Of a DNA stretch of 48,685 nt, positions 19,294 through 26,743 are shown in pieces (position 1 is the first letter of the stretch; each line of letters opens with the position of its first letter). The translations under genes were made by a program, and so were the position numbers. Source of the stretch: Waterburya agarophytonicola KI4. GTDB taxonomy: Bacteria; Cyanobacteriota; Cyanobacteriia; Cyanobacteriales; Xenococcaceae. Below the pieces are notes generated by a model. The model worked only from the letters and a program-made list of their open reading frames with translations. It was not told the DNA's origin and searched no databases. The stretch lies in contig NZ_JADWDC010000028.1 in NCBI RefSeq assembly GCF_020640915.1, positions 1 through 48,685 of the forward strand. The letters are read 5' to 3'.

Positions 19294-21447
19294 ATGACTA
19301 ATCCAACATTCGATCTATCTAGTCTTAATGGCAGTAATGGTTTTATCATTAGTGGTATTAGTGGAGCAGATTTTTCAGGCTCATCTGTCAGTGGTGCAGG
19401 AGATGTCAACGCCGATGGTATCGACGACCTAATTATTGGTGCATTTGGTGCTAACCCTAATAACAATGATTCGGGGACAAGCTACGTAGTGTTTGGTAGC
19501 AATAGTGGATTTTCTGACAGTCTTCCCTTAAGCACTCTTGACGGTAGTAATGGTTTCCTTATCAATGGTATTGATTTGGGTGATTCCTCAGGCTTATCTG
19601 TTAGTAGTGCAGGAGATGTTAACGCTGATGGTATCGACGACCTAATTATCGGCGCACCATTTGCTTCTCCCAATGATAATAATGCGTCAGGAGAAAGCTA
19701 TGTGGTATTCGGTAATAGCGAAGGATTTAGTAGTAGTTTAGAATTAAGTTCTCTTGATGGTAGCAATGGTTTTGTCATTAACGGTGTCGATCCTCAAGAT
19801 TTTTCAGGCTCATCTGTTAGCAGTGCAGGAGATCTCAACGCTGATGGTATCGACGACCTAATTATTGGTGCGTCTTCTGCTTCTGTCAACGAGAATGATG
19901 CCGAAGGAGAAAGTTATGTAGTGTTCGGTAATAGCGAAGGATTTAGTAGCAGTTTAGAATTAAGTTCTCTTGATGGCAACAATGGTTTTGTCATCAACGG
20001 CATTGATTTTGCTGATGCCTCAGGTTCATCTGTCAGCAGTGCAGGGGACTTCAACGCCGATGGTATTGACGACCTAGTTATTGGCGCAAATGGTGCCGAT
20101 CCTAATGCCGATGATTCGGGGGAAAGCTATGTAGTATTTGGTAATAGCGAAGGATTTGGTAGCAATTTAGAATTGAATTCTCTTGATGGTAGTAATGGTT
20201 TTGTCATCAATGGCAAAGAAGAATTCGACTCATCAGGGGCATCTGTCAGCCATGCAGGAGACATCAACGCTGATGGTATTGACGACATAATTATTGGTGC
20301 AAATTTAGCTTCTCCCAACGGCATAAATAGTGCGGGAGAAAGTTATGTATTGTTTGGTAGCAATGAAGCACTTAGTGCAAGTCTAGAATTATCTGACCTC
20401 GACGGAACAAATGGTTTTAGCCTGACTGGCATAGACCGCAACGACAACGCAGGTCTTTCTGTTAGTGGTGCGGGAGATGTTAATGCTGATGGTATCGATG
20501 ACATAATTATCGGTGCATTTTATGCTGCTCCTAACGATCTATATCGCGCGGGAGAAAGCTATATAGTATTTGGTAGCAATGAAGGATTTAGTGAAAATAT
20601 AGATTTAGCCGCTCTCGATGGAACAAATGGTTATACCCTCAATGGTATTGATACTAATGATAATTTAGGTAGATCTGTTAGCGATGCGGGAGATATCAAT
20701 GCCGATGGAATTGATGATGTAATTATCGGTGCGAGTGGAGCAGATTCTGAGACTAGAGTTAATACAGGAGAAAGCTATGTAGTGTTTGGTCAAACTAGCA
20801 ACCCTGTTACTGAGCCTTTAGACCAAATGATTGTGGGAACGAGTGAAGATGATGTTTTGTTTGGGGGTCTGGGCAATGATACTATCGAAGGTCTAGAAAA
20901 GAATGATTATTTAGAAGGAAGAGAAGGTAATGACTTACTCGATGCTGGAGCGGGTAATGATGTTCTAGGTGGAGGAGAAGGAAGAGACAGCCTACTTGGT
21001 TACGATGGTCATGATACTCTATTCGGTGGTAGTGATAACGACACTCTCAAGGGTGGCGCAGATCGAGACAACCTATTCGGCGGTAGTGATAACGATATTT
21101 TAATTGGTAATATTGGCAACGATACCCTTAGAGGTGGTGGAGGAAAAGATTTCCTCAAAGGTGGGAATGATAATGATATCTTGTTTGGCAATAGTGCAGA
21201 CGATACATTACATGGCGGTGATGGTCGAGACATATTTGTCTTTAAAGGTCATATTTATGGCACTGACACAATTCAAGACTTCAATTTAGGTGAAGATCGT
21301 ATTGCTTTGGGCAATGGATATAATTTTGAATCTATCGAAATTACTGGTGATGTTGATAGTATTTTGTCCTTCAATGACAGTCAATTTGCCATCGTACAAA
21401 ATGTTAGTTCGGATCGCTTGAGCGCGAGCAATTTCATCGATATGTAA
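19294..21447 (+). CDS. FG-GAP repeat and RTX (hemolysin-type calcium-binding) secreted protein
   Basis: The 717 residues have no N-terminal signal peptide. Residues 1-500 are seven tandem FG-GAP repeats of about 66 residues, each with a calcium-loop motif like AGDVNADGIDDLIIGA and a GESYVVFGNSEGF edge, as in the beta-propeller of integrin alpha chains. Residues 512-650 are RTX nonapeptide repeats (GGxGNDxLx variants). The last 70 residues (GRDIFVFKG, then IQDFNLGEDRIALG) resemble the C-terminal type I secretion domain of serralysin-type proteins. I infer calcium-dependent folding outside the cell after type I export, with a surface or matrix role. No ABC exporter for it is adjacent. A strong terminator follows. 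Confidence 0.93.
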   Translation: MTNPTFDLSSLNGSNGFIISGISGADFSGSSVSGAGDVNADGIDDLIIGAFGANPNNNDSGTSYVVFGSNSGFSDSLPLSTLDGSNGFLINGIDLGDSSGLSVSSAGDVNADGIDDLIIGAPFASPNDNNASGESYVVFGNSEGFSSSLELSSLDGSNGFVINGVDPQDFSGSSVSSAGDLNADGIDDLIIGASSASVNENDAEGESYVVFGNSEGFSSSLELSSLDGNNGFVINGIDFADASGSSVSSAGDFNADGIDDLVIGANGADPNADDSGESYVVFGNSEGFGSNLELNSLDGSNGFVINGKEEFDSSGASVSHAGDINADGIDDIIIGANLASPNGINSAGESYVLFGSNEALSASLELSDLDGTNGFSLTGIDRNDNAGLSVSGAGDVNADGIDDIIIGAFYAAPNDLYRAGESYIVFGSNEGFSENIDLAALDGTNGYTLNGIDTNDNLGRSVSDAGDINADGIDDVIIGASGADSETRVNTGESYVVFGQTSNPVTEPLDQMIVGTSEDDVLFGGLGNDTIEGLEKNDYLEGREGNDLLDAGAGNDVLGGGEGRDSLLGYDGHDTLFGGSDNDTLKGGADRDNLFGGSDNDILIGNIGNDTLRGGGGKDFLKGGNDNDILFGNSADDTLHGGDGRDIFVFKGHIYGTDTIQDFNLGEDRIALGNGYNFESIEITGDVDSILSFNDSQFAIVQNVSSDRLSASNFIDM

Positions 21448-21470
21448 ATTCTGTACTGATTATAGATGCA

Positions 21471-21506
21471 AAGCTGGACTAAATAAATTAGGAGTCCAGC
21501 TTTTTT
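21471..21506 (+). terminator. Rho-independent terminator after the FG-GAP/RTX gene
   Basis: AAGCTGGACT (21471-21480) and AGTCCAGCTT (21493-21502) form a perfect 10-base stem with a 12-base loop. A run of six T (21501-21506) overlaps the end of the stem. It is 24 bases past the stop codon and separates the RTX gene from the glycosyltransferase. Confidence 0.92.
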
Positions 21507-21574
21507 GCCTAAAAGATCTCTTGTGACTTTACATTTATAGCAAGACGGTTACGATCGAACAGTTAATAACATCT

Positions 21575-22735
21575 ATGTTTAAATATTTAAATAAATTAAA
21601 TTCTATGACCTATAAACTACTGATTGTTACCACTGTCCCAATTACAATTCGCAGTTTTTTGCTTCCCTTTGTCCATCACTTCAAAAGCTTGGGTTGGCAA
21701 GTTGATAGTATGGCACAAGGAGTTTCCGAAGATGAAGAATGTGTGGCTGCTTGCGATCGCGTTTGGGATATACAATGGTCGAGGAATGTATTAGATCCAC
21801 AAAATCTTTTATCGGGAGTCAAACGGGTTAAGGAAGTAGTAACCCAAGGGGATTACGATTTAGTTCACGTTCATACTCCCATTGCAGCCTTTGTTACCCG
21901 CTTCGCTTTGAGAAATTTGACCAAACCCAAAGTAGTTTATACGGCTCATGGTTTTCATTTCTATCGTGGTGGTAGTCCGATTAAGAATGCTATTTTCTTT
22001 AATTTGGAGAAGTTAGCAGGGAGTTGGACTGATTATTTGATTACGATTAATCACGAAGACGCAACTGCTGCCAAAAAGCATAATTTTCTACCTGAAGAGA
22101 GAATTTATTATACTCGCGGTATTGGTGTGGATACGAAACGTTATGCTTCTAATCGAGTTTCAGAAGCCGATGTTATGGAAGTGCGTCAAGAATTGAACTT
22201 GGGTGCTACTGATGTTTTGTTACTGTCTATTGCTGAATTTACTCCCCGCAAACGACATCAAGATTTGTTAAATGCTTTAGCTAAATTGGATAACTCTCAG
22301 GTGCATCTGGCTTTGGCTGGAGAAGGCCCTTTGATGGAGCAAATGAAGGAGCTTGCTCAAGAATTGAACATAGATGAACAAATTCACTTTTTGGGCTTTC
22401 GTAAGGATATACCCACTTTAATTCAAGCTGCCACGGCGGTATTATTGGTTTCTCAACAAGAAGGATTGCCCCGTAGTATTATGGAGGCGATGTGTCTTAA
22501 TACTCCTGTGATTGGCACTAATATTCGCGGTACTCAAGATTTGCTGGAGGATGGTTGCGGATTGTTGGTTGAGTTGGGGGATACAGATGATTTAGCCCGA
22601 GCAATGGCACATATTGTTAGTGATTCGGATAGTGCTGCTGCTATTGCTCAGAAAGCTCAAGTAAAGATGGTAGATTATGACATCGAGCAAATTATTCAGG
22701 AATACAGCCGCATATTCGATCTCGCCTTGAATTAA
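21575..22735 (+). CDS. GT4-family glycosyltransferase
   Basis: The GT-B glycosyltransferase is 386 residues from 21575, or 376 from the in-frame ATG at 21605, where family-like sequence begins (KLLIVTTVPITIRSFLLPF). Neither start has a clear Shine-Dalgarno site. The acceptor-side domain has DLVHVHTPIAAFVTRFALR and VYTAHGFHFYRGG, as in the CapM/EpsD/PglA group. The nucleotide-sugar domain has IAEFTPRKRHQDLL, LALAGEGPL and EGLPRSIMEAMCLNTPVIGT. It is on its own, well away from the polysaccharide operon, and probably adds one residue to a surface glycan. The specific sugars are unknown. Confidence 0.93.
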   Translation: MFKYLNKLNSMTYKLLIVTTVPITIRSFLLPFVHHFKSLGWQVDSMAQGVSEDEECVAACDRVWDIQWSRNVLDPQNLLSGVKRVKEVVTQGDYDLVHVHTPIAAFVTRFALRNLTKPKVVYTAHGFHFYRGGSPIKNAIFFNLEKLAGSWTDYLITINHEDATAAKKHNFLPEERIYYTRGIGVDTKRYASNRVSEADVMEVRQELNLGATDVLLLSIAEFTPRKRHQDLLNALAKLDNSQVHLALAGEGPLMEQMKELAQELNIDEQIHFLGFRKDIPTLIQAATAVLLVSQQEGLPRSIMEAMCLNTPVIGTNIRGTQDLLEDGCGLLVELGDTDDLARAMAHIVSDSDSAAAIAQKAQVKMVDYDIEQIIQEYSRIFDLALN

Positions 22736-22764
22736 AGCAGAGAAGCTTTAGATTTCCCAGGGAT

Positions 22765-22782
22765 ATCTAACTTTAGTTAGAT
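22765..22782. repeat. Short perfect hairpin after the GT4 gene
   Basis: ATCTAAC (22765-22771), loop TTTA, GTTAGAT (22776-22782). It lies 30 bases after the glycosyltransferase stop. No T-run follows, so it is at best a weak terminator or a transcript-end stabiliser. Confidence 0.4.
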
Positions 22783-22853
22783 TCTGAACCTATTTGTATT
22801 TGGTATGATTATACCCAGATATCTTTTAGCAAGAAAATATATTTCTGATAACA

Positions 22854-23144
22854 ATGGAAGATAAAACTAGGCAAGCATATCAAGAGAAGGCTAAAGCACA
22901 GCTTGATAAATTAAATGCTCAAATAGATGAATTAAAGGCTAAAAGCGGTCGCGCTAAAGCTGAGGCTAAGATAGAATATCGGGATAAGCTGGCACAACTA
23001 TACACAGCAAGAGATACTGCAAGCGCAAAGTTTCAAGAATTGCAACACAGTAAGGAAGCAGCTTGGACGGAAATTAAACAAGGTTTTGAAAAAGCTTGGA
23101 CGGAATTAGATAGTGCCTGGAGAAATGCGATCGCTAAGTTTTAA
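22854..23144 (+). CDS. Small charged coiled-coil protein, 96 residues
   Basis: I recognise a type but not a named family. The protein is almost entirely helical, rich in Lys/Glu/Ala, with heptad-like spacing (QAYQEKAKAQLDKLNAQIDELKAK), no membrane segment and no signal. Residues 70-96 repeat the pattern AWTEIKQGFEKAWTELDSAW. Similar sll1863-type stress proteins of cyanobacteria share the repeated aromatic-plus-helix pattern, so a stress-inducible coiled-coil protein is a reasonable guess. It opens the small-protein part of the stress island, 47 bases before a Pmp3-like gene. Confidence 0.75.
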   Translation: MEDKTRQAYQEKAKAQLDKLNAQIDELKAKSGRAKAEAKIEYRDKLAQLYTARDTASAKFQELQHSKEAAWTEIKQGFEKAWTELDSAWRNAIAKF

Positions 23145-23191
23145 TTGTTCAAAATTTTAATTAAACTAAGTAAAACAACATTAATAATAAA

Positions 23192-23350
23192 ATGGATATT
23201 GTCAGAATTATTTGCGCTGTATTTCTACCTCCCTTGGGAGTCTTTCTACAAACAGGTGTAAGCAAGCAATTGTTAATTAATATCTTGCTTACTTTGTTTG
23301 GATATCTTCCTGGTATTATTCACGCGGTATGGGTGATAGCTAAGGAATAA
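23192..23350 (+). CDS. Pmp3/YqaE-family small membrane protein, 52 residues
   Basis: A very short gene. The protein MDIVRIICAVFLPPLGVFLQ, then TGVSKQLLINILLTLFGYLP and GIIHAVWVIAKE, has the family's two membrane helices and the hallmark FLPPLGVFLQ and LLTLFGYLPGIIHA segments. Members occur from yeast (Pmp3) to plants (RCI2) and bacteria (YqaE), and are linked to membrane potential and salt or cold tolerance. No strong Shine-Dalgarno site is visible. It follows the coiled-coil gene by 47 bases and may share its transcript. The family call is firm; the physiological role is by analogy. Confidence 0.9.
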   Translation: MDIVRIICAVFLPPLGVFLQTGVSKQLLINILLTLFGYLPGIIHAVWVIAKE

Positions 23351-23423
23351 TATATCTTTTGCTAGAAACGACTTTAAGTATTAGAAGTCATTGGTTATTA
23401 GTCACGGGTATCCCACGAATATG

Positions 23424-23461
23424 ATTCCTTATTTGTCTTAGTTTTTTGATGAATAAGGAAT
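23424..23461. repeat. Inverted repeat between convergent small genes
   Basis: ATTCCTTATT (23424-23433) pairs with AATAAGGAAT (23452-23461), a perfect 10-base stem with an 18-base loop containing a T6 run. It lies between the Pmp3-like gene and the convergent gene ending at 23485, so it could serve as a shared, bidirectional terminator. Confidence 0.45.
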
Positions 23462-23484
23462 TATTAAGGAGTTATGCATGATAT

Positions 23485-23745
23485 TTAATTATAACTTGTA
23501 GGCTGTATGGGGGATATTTCTATTATTTTTCTGTTTTCTTGAGCGACTTGCTGGTCGGTAATTAAGTCATTTAGTTCGCTGATATTAACACCTATTTCTT
23601 GACAAGCTTTATTCAAATTTTCAATAAATAAACCAATGTTTTCAGCGTAGCCGCAATTTTGAGCAGCTACTATAATTCCTTGTTTGGCACTAGCTTTAGC
23701 ACAATTAATTAATTCTATTCCTTGAAGCATATTTTTAGATAACAA
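23485..23745 (-). CDS. Hypothetical protein, 86 residues
   Basis: A small cytosolic-looking protein with a helical core containing two Cys, Gly/Ala-rich turns and an acidic second half (CGYAENIGLFIENLNKACQE, then IGVNISELNDLITDQQ). The phrase KACQEIGVNISELNDLI gives it the look of a conserved cyanobacterial unknown rather than random sequence. There is no membrane segment, and upstream Shine-Dalgarno pairing is poor. It is 104 bases from the DUF4112 gene on the same strand and could be cotranscribed. The function is unknown. Confidence 0.55.
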   Translation of the reverse strand: MLSKNMLQGIELINCAKASAKQGIIVAAQNCGYAENIGLFIENLNKACQEIGVNISELNDLITDQQVAQENRKIIEISPIQPTSYN

Positions 23746-23849
23746 CTATTACTATAGTCGCTATATTTACATAGCTACTTAATAATTCAATCCCTCCCAT
23801 GATGGATATATTTTGTCAATTTAAGCTCACGATCGAGAAGAATATTTGT

Positions 23850-24248
23850 CTATGATGATACTACTGTTAAGGTTTTTTCTGCAATAGTTGGATCGTCAAA
23901 CTCAGTTTTGGCAATATGATTTTCTAATATTTCTAGATTGCGAATATTTGCTTTGAAATAAGCATCAAAAATATCTCCTGCAATAGGTATAGAACCAATA
24001 GCAGTTTCTATAGTTACGTTTTTAATCATTTTGAATATTTCCGAATTGTCTAATCCAAAACGTGCAGCCAAATAAATCATATAAGCTGAAATTCCTGCGG
24101 TTATTAAATCGCCACCACCAGGAATCAAGCCTAAGATTGGATCTAATCCAAAGCGAATTTTAGTCCCAGGGATGCCAATAGCAGAATCTAGTAATTTTGC
24201 TATCTTACGAATCTTATTGAGATTTTTTAGCTGTTGAATTTTATCCAT
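23850..24248 (-). CDS. DUF4112 family membrane-associated protein
   Basis: The 132-residue protein carries the signature of DUF4112: LAKLLDSAIGIPGTKIRFG, then LDPILGLIPGGGDLITAGIS and a hydrophobic helix AYMIYLAARFG, followed by IGSIPIAGDIFDAYFKANIRN. The two glycine-rich PGGGD/IAGDIFD loops are conserved across the family, whose biochemical role is not known. Two hydrophobic stretches suggest membrane attachment. It sits in the stress island, divergent from the two small paralogues after a 359-base gap. Confidence 0.9.
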   Translation of the reverse strand: MDKIQQLKNLNKIRKIAKLLDSAIGIPGTKIRFGLDPILGLIPGGGDLITAGISAYMIYLAARFGLDNSEIFKMIKNVTIETAIGSIPIAGDIFDAYFKANIRNLEILENHIAKTEFDDPTIAEKTLTVVSS

Positions 24249-24607
24249 TTAATGATTAATTTCGATTATATATTTAGTCACTATCTTAAAGCGATCGCTT
24301 TCCCAATTCTTCTATCCCAAGGTAGAAGTTTTTTATATATCTTGACCGGTATAGGAATCAGGATTTATCCAAAACAATAATACTTTACTGACGGAGATTC
24401 AGTAAATTTTCTAAAGTCTTAAACAGTACTGAATTTACGTTTTAACTTATGTTTGTTTGTTTGTTGGAAAAACCAAAGTTGGCTAGTTCACTAGCGATCG
24501 CAGTATTTCTTAGCTTTGGGACGAACCACTATTTCAAAATCCTCACAAGTTCTTCAAGCTTTTCTTATATCTTGAACCTAGAAACAAATTAATCAGTGAG
24601 GTACGTG
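24249..24607. other. Intergenic region with a plus-strand terminator-like hairpin
   Basis: This 359-base region lies between divergent genes. CTTCTA (24309-24314), loop TCCCAAGG, TAGAAG (24323-24328) and then TTTTTT form a small terminator-like structure on the plus strand, with no plus-strand gene upstream that it could end. It may mark a short leader or RNA, or be chance. A GCTAGttcaCTAGC hairpin and a HIP1 site lie near 24482-24500. I see no credible protein gene. Confidence 0.4.
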
Positions 24608-24811
24608 ATGACTGTCAAAAATGATTTTTCCCTCAAAGAAATTAGAAATGAAGTTCGTCATTTGATCGAACTGCACAGTTTAGATCCTCAACAAGCAATT
24701 TATAACTTGAGTCAATTCTTTCCATCAGGTGAATGGGCATTGATTGAATGTGAAATTGAAGCTCACGGCTACCGCCTGATGCAAAATTCAATTAAAGATC
24801 TTTTGGAATAG
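24608..24811 (+). CDS. Hypothetical protein, 67 residues (tandem paralogue 1)
   Basis: A small helical protein starting MTVKNDFSLKEIRNEVRHLI, ending in a short helix (LMQNSIKDLLE). The ATG at 24608 follows GAGGT (24598-24602), so I prefer it to the GTG at 24596. It shares length and the frame FSLxEIxxExRHLxE, SxxQxIxxL, EWxxxECExExxxYxLxxxIxDLL with its neighbour at 24896, so the two are tandem duplicates. No membrane segment or Cys motif. I do not recognise a named family. Confidence 0.75.
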   Translation: MTVKNDFSLKEIRNEVRHLIELHSLDPQQAIYNLSQFFPSGEWALIECEIEAHGYRLMQNSIKDLLE

Positions 24812-24895
24812 AAACAAGGAACAAACTGCATGTGTCTGATTGATTATTTTTGATTATTTTAAATATGAAAACTGAATTAAATAGTGAGGTACATC

Positions 24896-25117
24896 ATGGT
24901 TGCTACAGTAAATTTTTCTCTTGATGAAATTAAAGATGAAGCTCGCCATCTAGTTGAAACTGGCAAGATCAATTCTCATCAATCAATTTGTGTTCTTTGC
25001 GATTTTATTTCTCCAAGAGAATGGATTTGCGCTGAATGTGAATTGGAAAGAAACGATTATTTATTAAGAGATCATATCTGCGATCTTTTAGCTAAAGATG
25101 AATGGTCAGAAGATTAG
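24896..25117 (+). CDS. Hypothetical protein, 73 residues (tandem paralogue 2)
   Basis: Paralogue of the gene at 24608, 84 bases downstream. The ATG at 24896 follows an almost identical leader, AGTGAGGTACATC, so the duplication includes the ribosome-binding site. Compared with the first copy it gains three or four Cys (ICVLCDF, ICAECELE) and ends in an acidic KDEWSED tail. EWICAECELE suggests a metal or redox-sensitive site in this copy only, which is inference. It is followed closely by a truncated pentapeptide gene, then a Usp gene, all on the plus strand. Confidence 0.75.
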   Translation: MVATVNFSLDEIKDEARHLVETGKINSHQSICVLCDFISPREWICAECELERNDYLLRDHICDLLAKDEWSED

Positions 25118-25131
25118 GGAGTGGGAAATTG

Positions 25132-25296
25132 ATGGTGCAAATAAGTTCATTCTACAAGACGGCAATGACGACAGAAGAACTCAAAATAGCTTACAAACTG
25201 GGTAGAAAAGATTTTTCTTATTCTCACTTGCAAAACATATGTCTGCAAAAAGCCCAGTTAGCAAATATTAACTTGAGTTGCGCCTATCTCTTTTGA
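25132..25296 (+). pseudogene. Truncated pentapeptide-repeat protein
   Basis: 54 codons starting MVQISSFYKTAMTTEELKIA. Residues 20-54 follow the usual opening of cyanobacterial pentapeptide proteins: xLxxAYxxGxxDFSxxxLxxxxLxxAxLxxxxLxxAxL (here YKLGRKDFSYSHLQNICLQK then AQLANINLSCAYLF). Family members normally continue for many more A(D/N)LxX turns, but here a TGA ends the frame after about four. No continuation in another frame is clear downstream to 25435. I infer a remnant or a minimal four-turn protein. Confidence 0.55.
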
Positions 25297-25435
25297 TTAT
25301 GTAATTTTAGGTGCAGGTTTGGATTGAATTGGAATAAATTTCGCGATCGCCCTATCGCTACTTTCCCCGAAGAAACCTGGGGAATTAATTAGTCATATCA
25401 TAACAGACTCTTCACTTCATAAAGAGGAAATAATC

Positions 25436-25957
25436 ATGTTCAAAAAAATATTAGTCGCATTAGACCGTTCATTAGAAGCAGCAGCAGTTTTTGACTTTGC
25501 TCTATCTATAGCGCAACCAGAAATAAGTGAAATATTACTAGTGCATTTTGTAGACTGGCAAATGCAGGATGTATCCCCCTGGGTCGGAATTGGTACTTTA
25601 TACGATGTAGATATGTCAGGAGAAAGTTACGATTGGGGTCGTAAACGTTTAAAAGAAGAAGTTGATACAGTTAATGATTGGCTAAAAATCTTGGTCAGAA
25701 AAGCCGATAAGTTTGGCGTTGACTGCAAGCATGAATGCCATATAGGAAATTGCAATCTTGGAATTGGCGATCGCGCTAAGGATTGGGGAGCAGATGTGTT
25801 GGTAATTGGTCGTCGGGATCACAAAAATATCTCGGAAATATTATTAGGTAGCGTTAGCAACTATGTGATTCATCATGCTCCCTGTTCAATTTTGGTAGTT
25901 CAAGGAAGTAAAACTTCCGAAACTGTTGAATTGGAGGATGCGGTAGAGGTTCAGTAA
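25436..25957 (+). CDS. Universal stress protein (UspA family)
   Basis: The 173-residue single Usp domain begins MFKKILVALDRSLEAAAVFD and ends with the ATP-binding segment VIGRRDHKNISEILLGSVSN followed by YVIHHAPCSILVVQG. The G-x2-G-x9-G(S/T) pattern is altered (GRRD rather than GxxG at the second Gly), so nucleotide binding may differ from the five Usps at 32.9-35.8 kb. The start has a strong AGAGGAA site. The Cys pairs (DCKHECHIGNC, about 98-109) are unusual for the family. It is followed 30 bases later by a four-helix membrane protein, likely one transcript. Confidence 0.93.
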   Translation: MFKKILVALDRSLEAAAVFDFALSIAQPEISEILLVHFVDWQMQDVSPWVGIGTLYDVDMSGESYDWGRKRLKEEVDTVNDWLKILVRKADKFGVDCKHECHIGNCNLGIGDRAKDWGADVLVIGRRDHKNISEILLGSVSNYVIHHAPCSILVVQGSKTSETVELEDAVEVQ

Positions 25958-25987
25958 ATAAGTTTATCTGTTGATCGAGGTATCAAA

Positions 25988-26455
25988 ATGACTAGAATAA
26001 ATCCAATTAACTATCGAGAAAAGATTATTGCACTGTGGACGGTATTTCTGTTGGGAACATTGTTTCATACTCAACTGGCTTTGATCCCTTTATTTCATGG
26101 GATTGATGTAGCAATGATGCGCCATCTGCACCAAGAAGCAGTCACTATGGCAGAAATACAGCCTATTCTGTGGGGAATGCTCTTGTTTTTTATCTTACCA
26201 ATTATGGCGATCGCTGCTACGGCTTTTTATCAGTTTAAGCACTATAGAACGTTTCATTTTGCTCTTACCTTAGTTTACTCAGTTCTCAACTTCATTCATC
26301 TGGTTGCAGATTTAATAGTCGATACAATTTTTTGGTATCAAATTGTGCTGATGCTGTTGCTATTTTTGATTGGAATCTTACTGAATGTAGTGTCTTATCA
26401 ATGGGTCAAAAGTAATATTCGTCATTTTAAAACTGACATTCCGCAGTTAAATTAA
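25988..26455 (+). CDS. Four-helix membrane protein, unknown function
   Basis: The 155-residue protein has four predicted transmembrane helices at about 14-36, 60-84, 92-114 and 118-140. Conserved-looking His and Glu sit in the loop LFHGIDVAMMRHLHQEAVTM, and more His in helix 3 (LNFIHLVADLIVD). The many His could bind metal or heme, but that is inference. The start has GAGGT 9 bases upstream. It is adjacent to and codirectional with a Usp gene, so it may be a stress-linked membrane component. I do not recognise the family. Confidence 0.8.
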   Translation: MTRINPINYREKIIALWTVFLLGTLFHTQLALIPLFHGIDVAMMRHLHQEAVTMAEIQPILWGMLLFFILPIMAIAATAFYQFKHYRTFHFALTLVYSVLNFIHLVADLIVDTIFWYQIVLMLLLFLIGILLNVVSYQWVKSNIRHFKTDIPQLN

Positions 26456-26466
26456 AATATTAGAGT

Positions 26467-26503
26467 AAAAAAAGCCAGTAGAAATAAGCAAACTCTACTG
26501 GCT
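26467..26503 (-). terminator. Rho-independent terminator of the hsp20-gerMN-small protein operon
   Basis: AGCCAGTAGA (26473-26482) and TCTACTGGCT (26494-26503) form a perfect 10-base stem with an 11-base loop. A seven-A run (26467-26473) on the plus strand becomes a U-tract on the minus strand. The orientation fits the minus-strand genes to its right; the plus-strand gene ending at 26455 has no U-tract after the hairpin. Confidence 0.9.
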
Positions 26504-26546
26504 AAGACATGAACGACACATTCATCTATCTGCAACGAGATAAATT

Positions 26547-26696
26547 CTAAGAATATTTATTAGGGTCATCGCCAGGATCTCCACTAAAAGGCTGCACTCC
26601 AGTTTTTGGATAATCGTCGTCTGTAGGTTTAAAAAGTCTTGATACGCCATTCAATAAATATTGAATTATATTTTGTATCCATGTAAAAATCTTCAT
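26547..26696 (-). CDS. Small conserved cyanobacterial protein, 49 residues
   Basis: The protein has an amphipathic or membrane-seeking N-terminal helix (MKIFTWIQNIIQYLLNGVSR) and an acidic C-terminal half (DDDYPKTGVQPFSGDPGDDP, then NKYS). The DDxYPxxGxQPFxGD motif recurs in short proteins of cyanobacteria that I remember only as unnamed. The start is supported by AAGAGGTAATAG directly upstream. It is last in a minus-strand set with Hsp20 and GerMN genes and is followed by a strong terminator, which supports its being a real gene. The function is unknown; the N-terminal helix suggests membrane-surface attachment. Confidence 0.8.
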   Translation of the reverse strand: MKIFTWIQNIIQYLLNGVSRLFKPTDDDYPKTGVQPFSGDPGDDPNKYS

Positions 26697-26743
26697 ATCT
26701 ATTACCTCTTAAATAAATTATTTAGCTAAGTTATTTAGCTAAG

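Noticed and set aside
20127-21233. Minus-strand frames opposite the FG-GAP/RTX gene
   Set aside because: They mirror the calcium-repeat DNA and do not carry independent coding signals.
24400-24600. Possible HicA-type toxin remnant on the minus strand (EELVRILK and similar)
   Set aside because: The match is only a few residues, in the wrong order, with stop codons between.
25363-25384. TTCCCC/GGGGAA hairpin before the Usp gene as a terminator
   Set aside because: Short stem, no T-run, and it lies too near the Usp start; not supported enough to list as a terminator.
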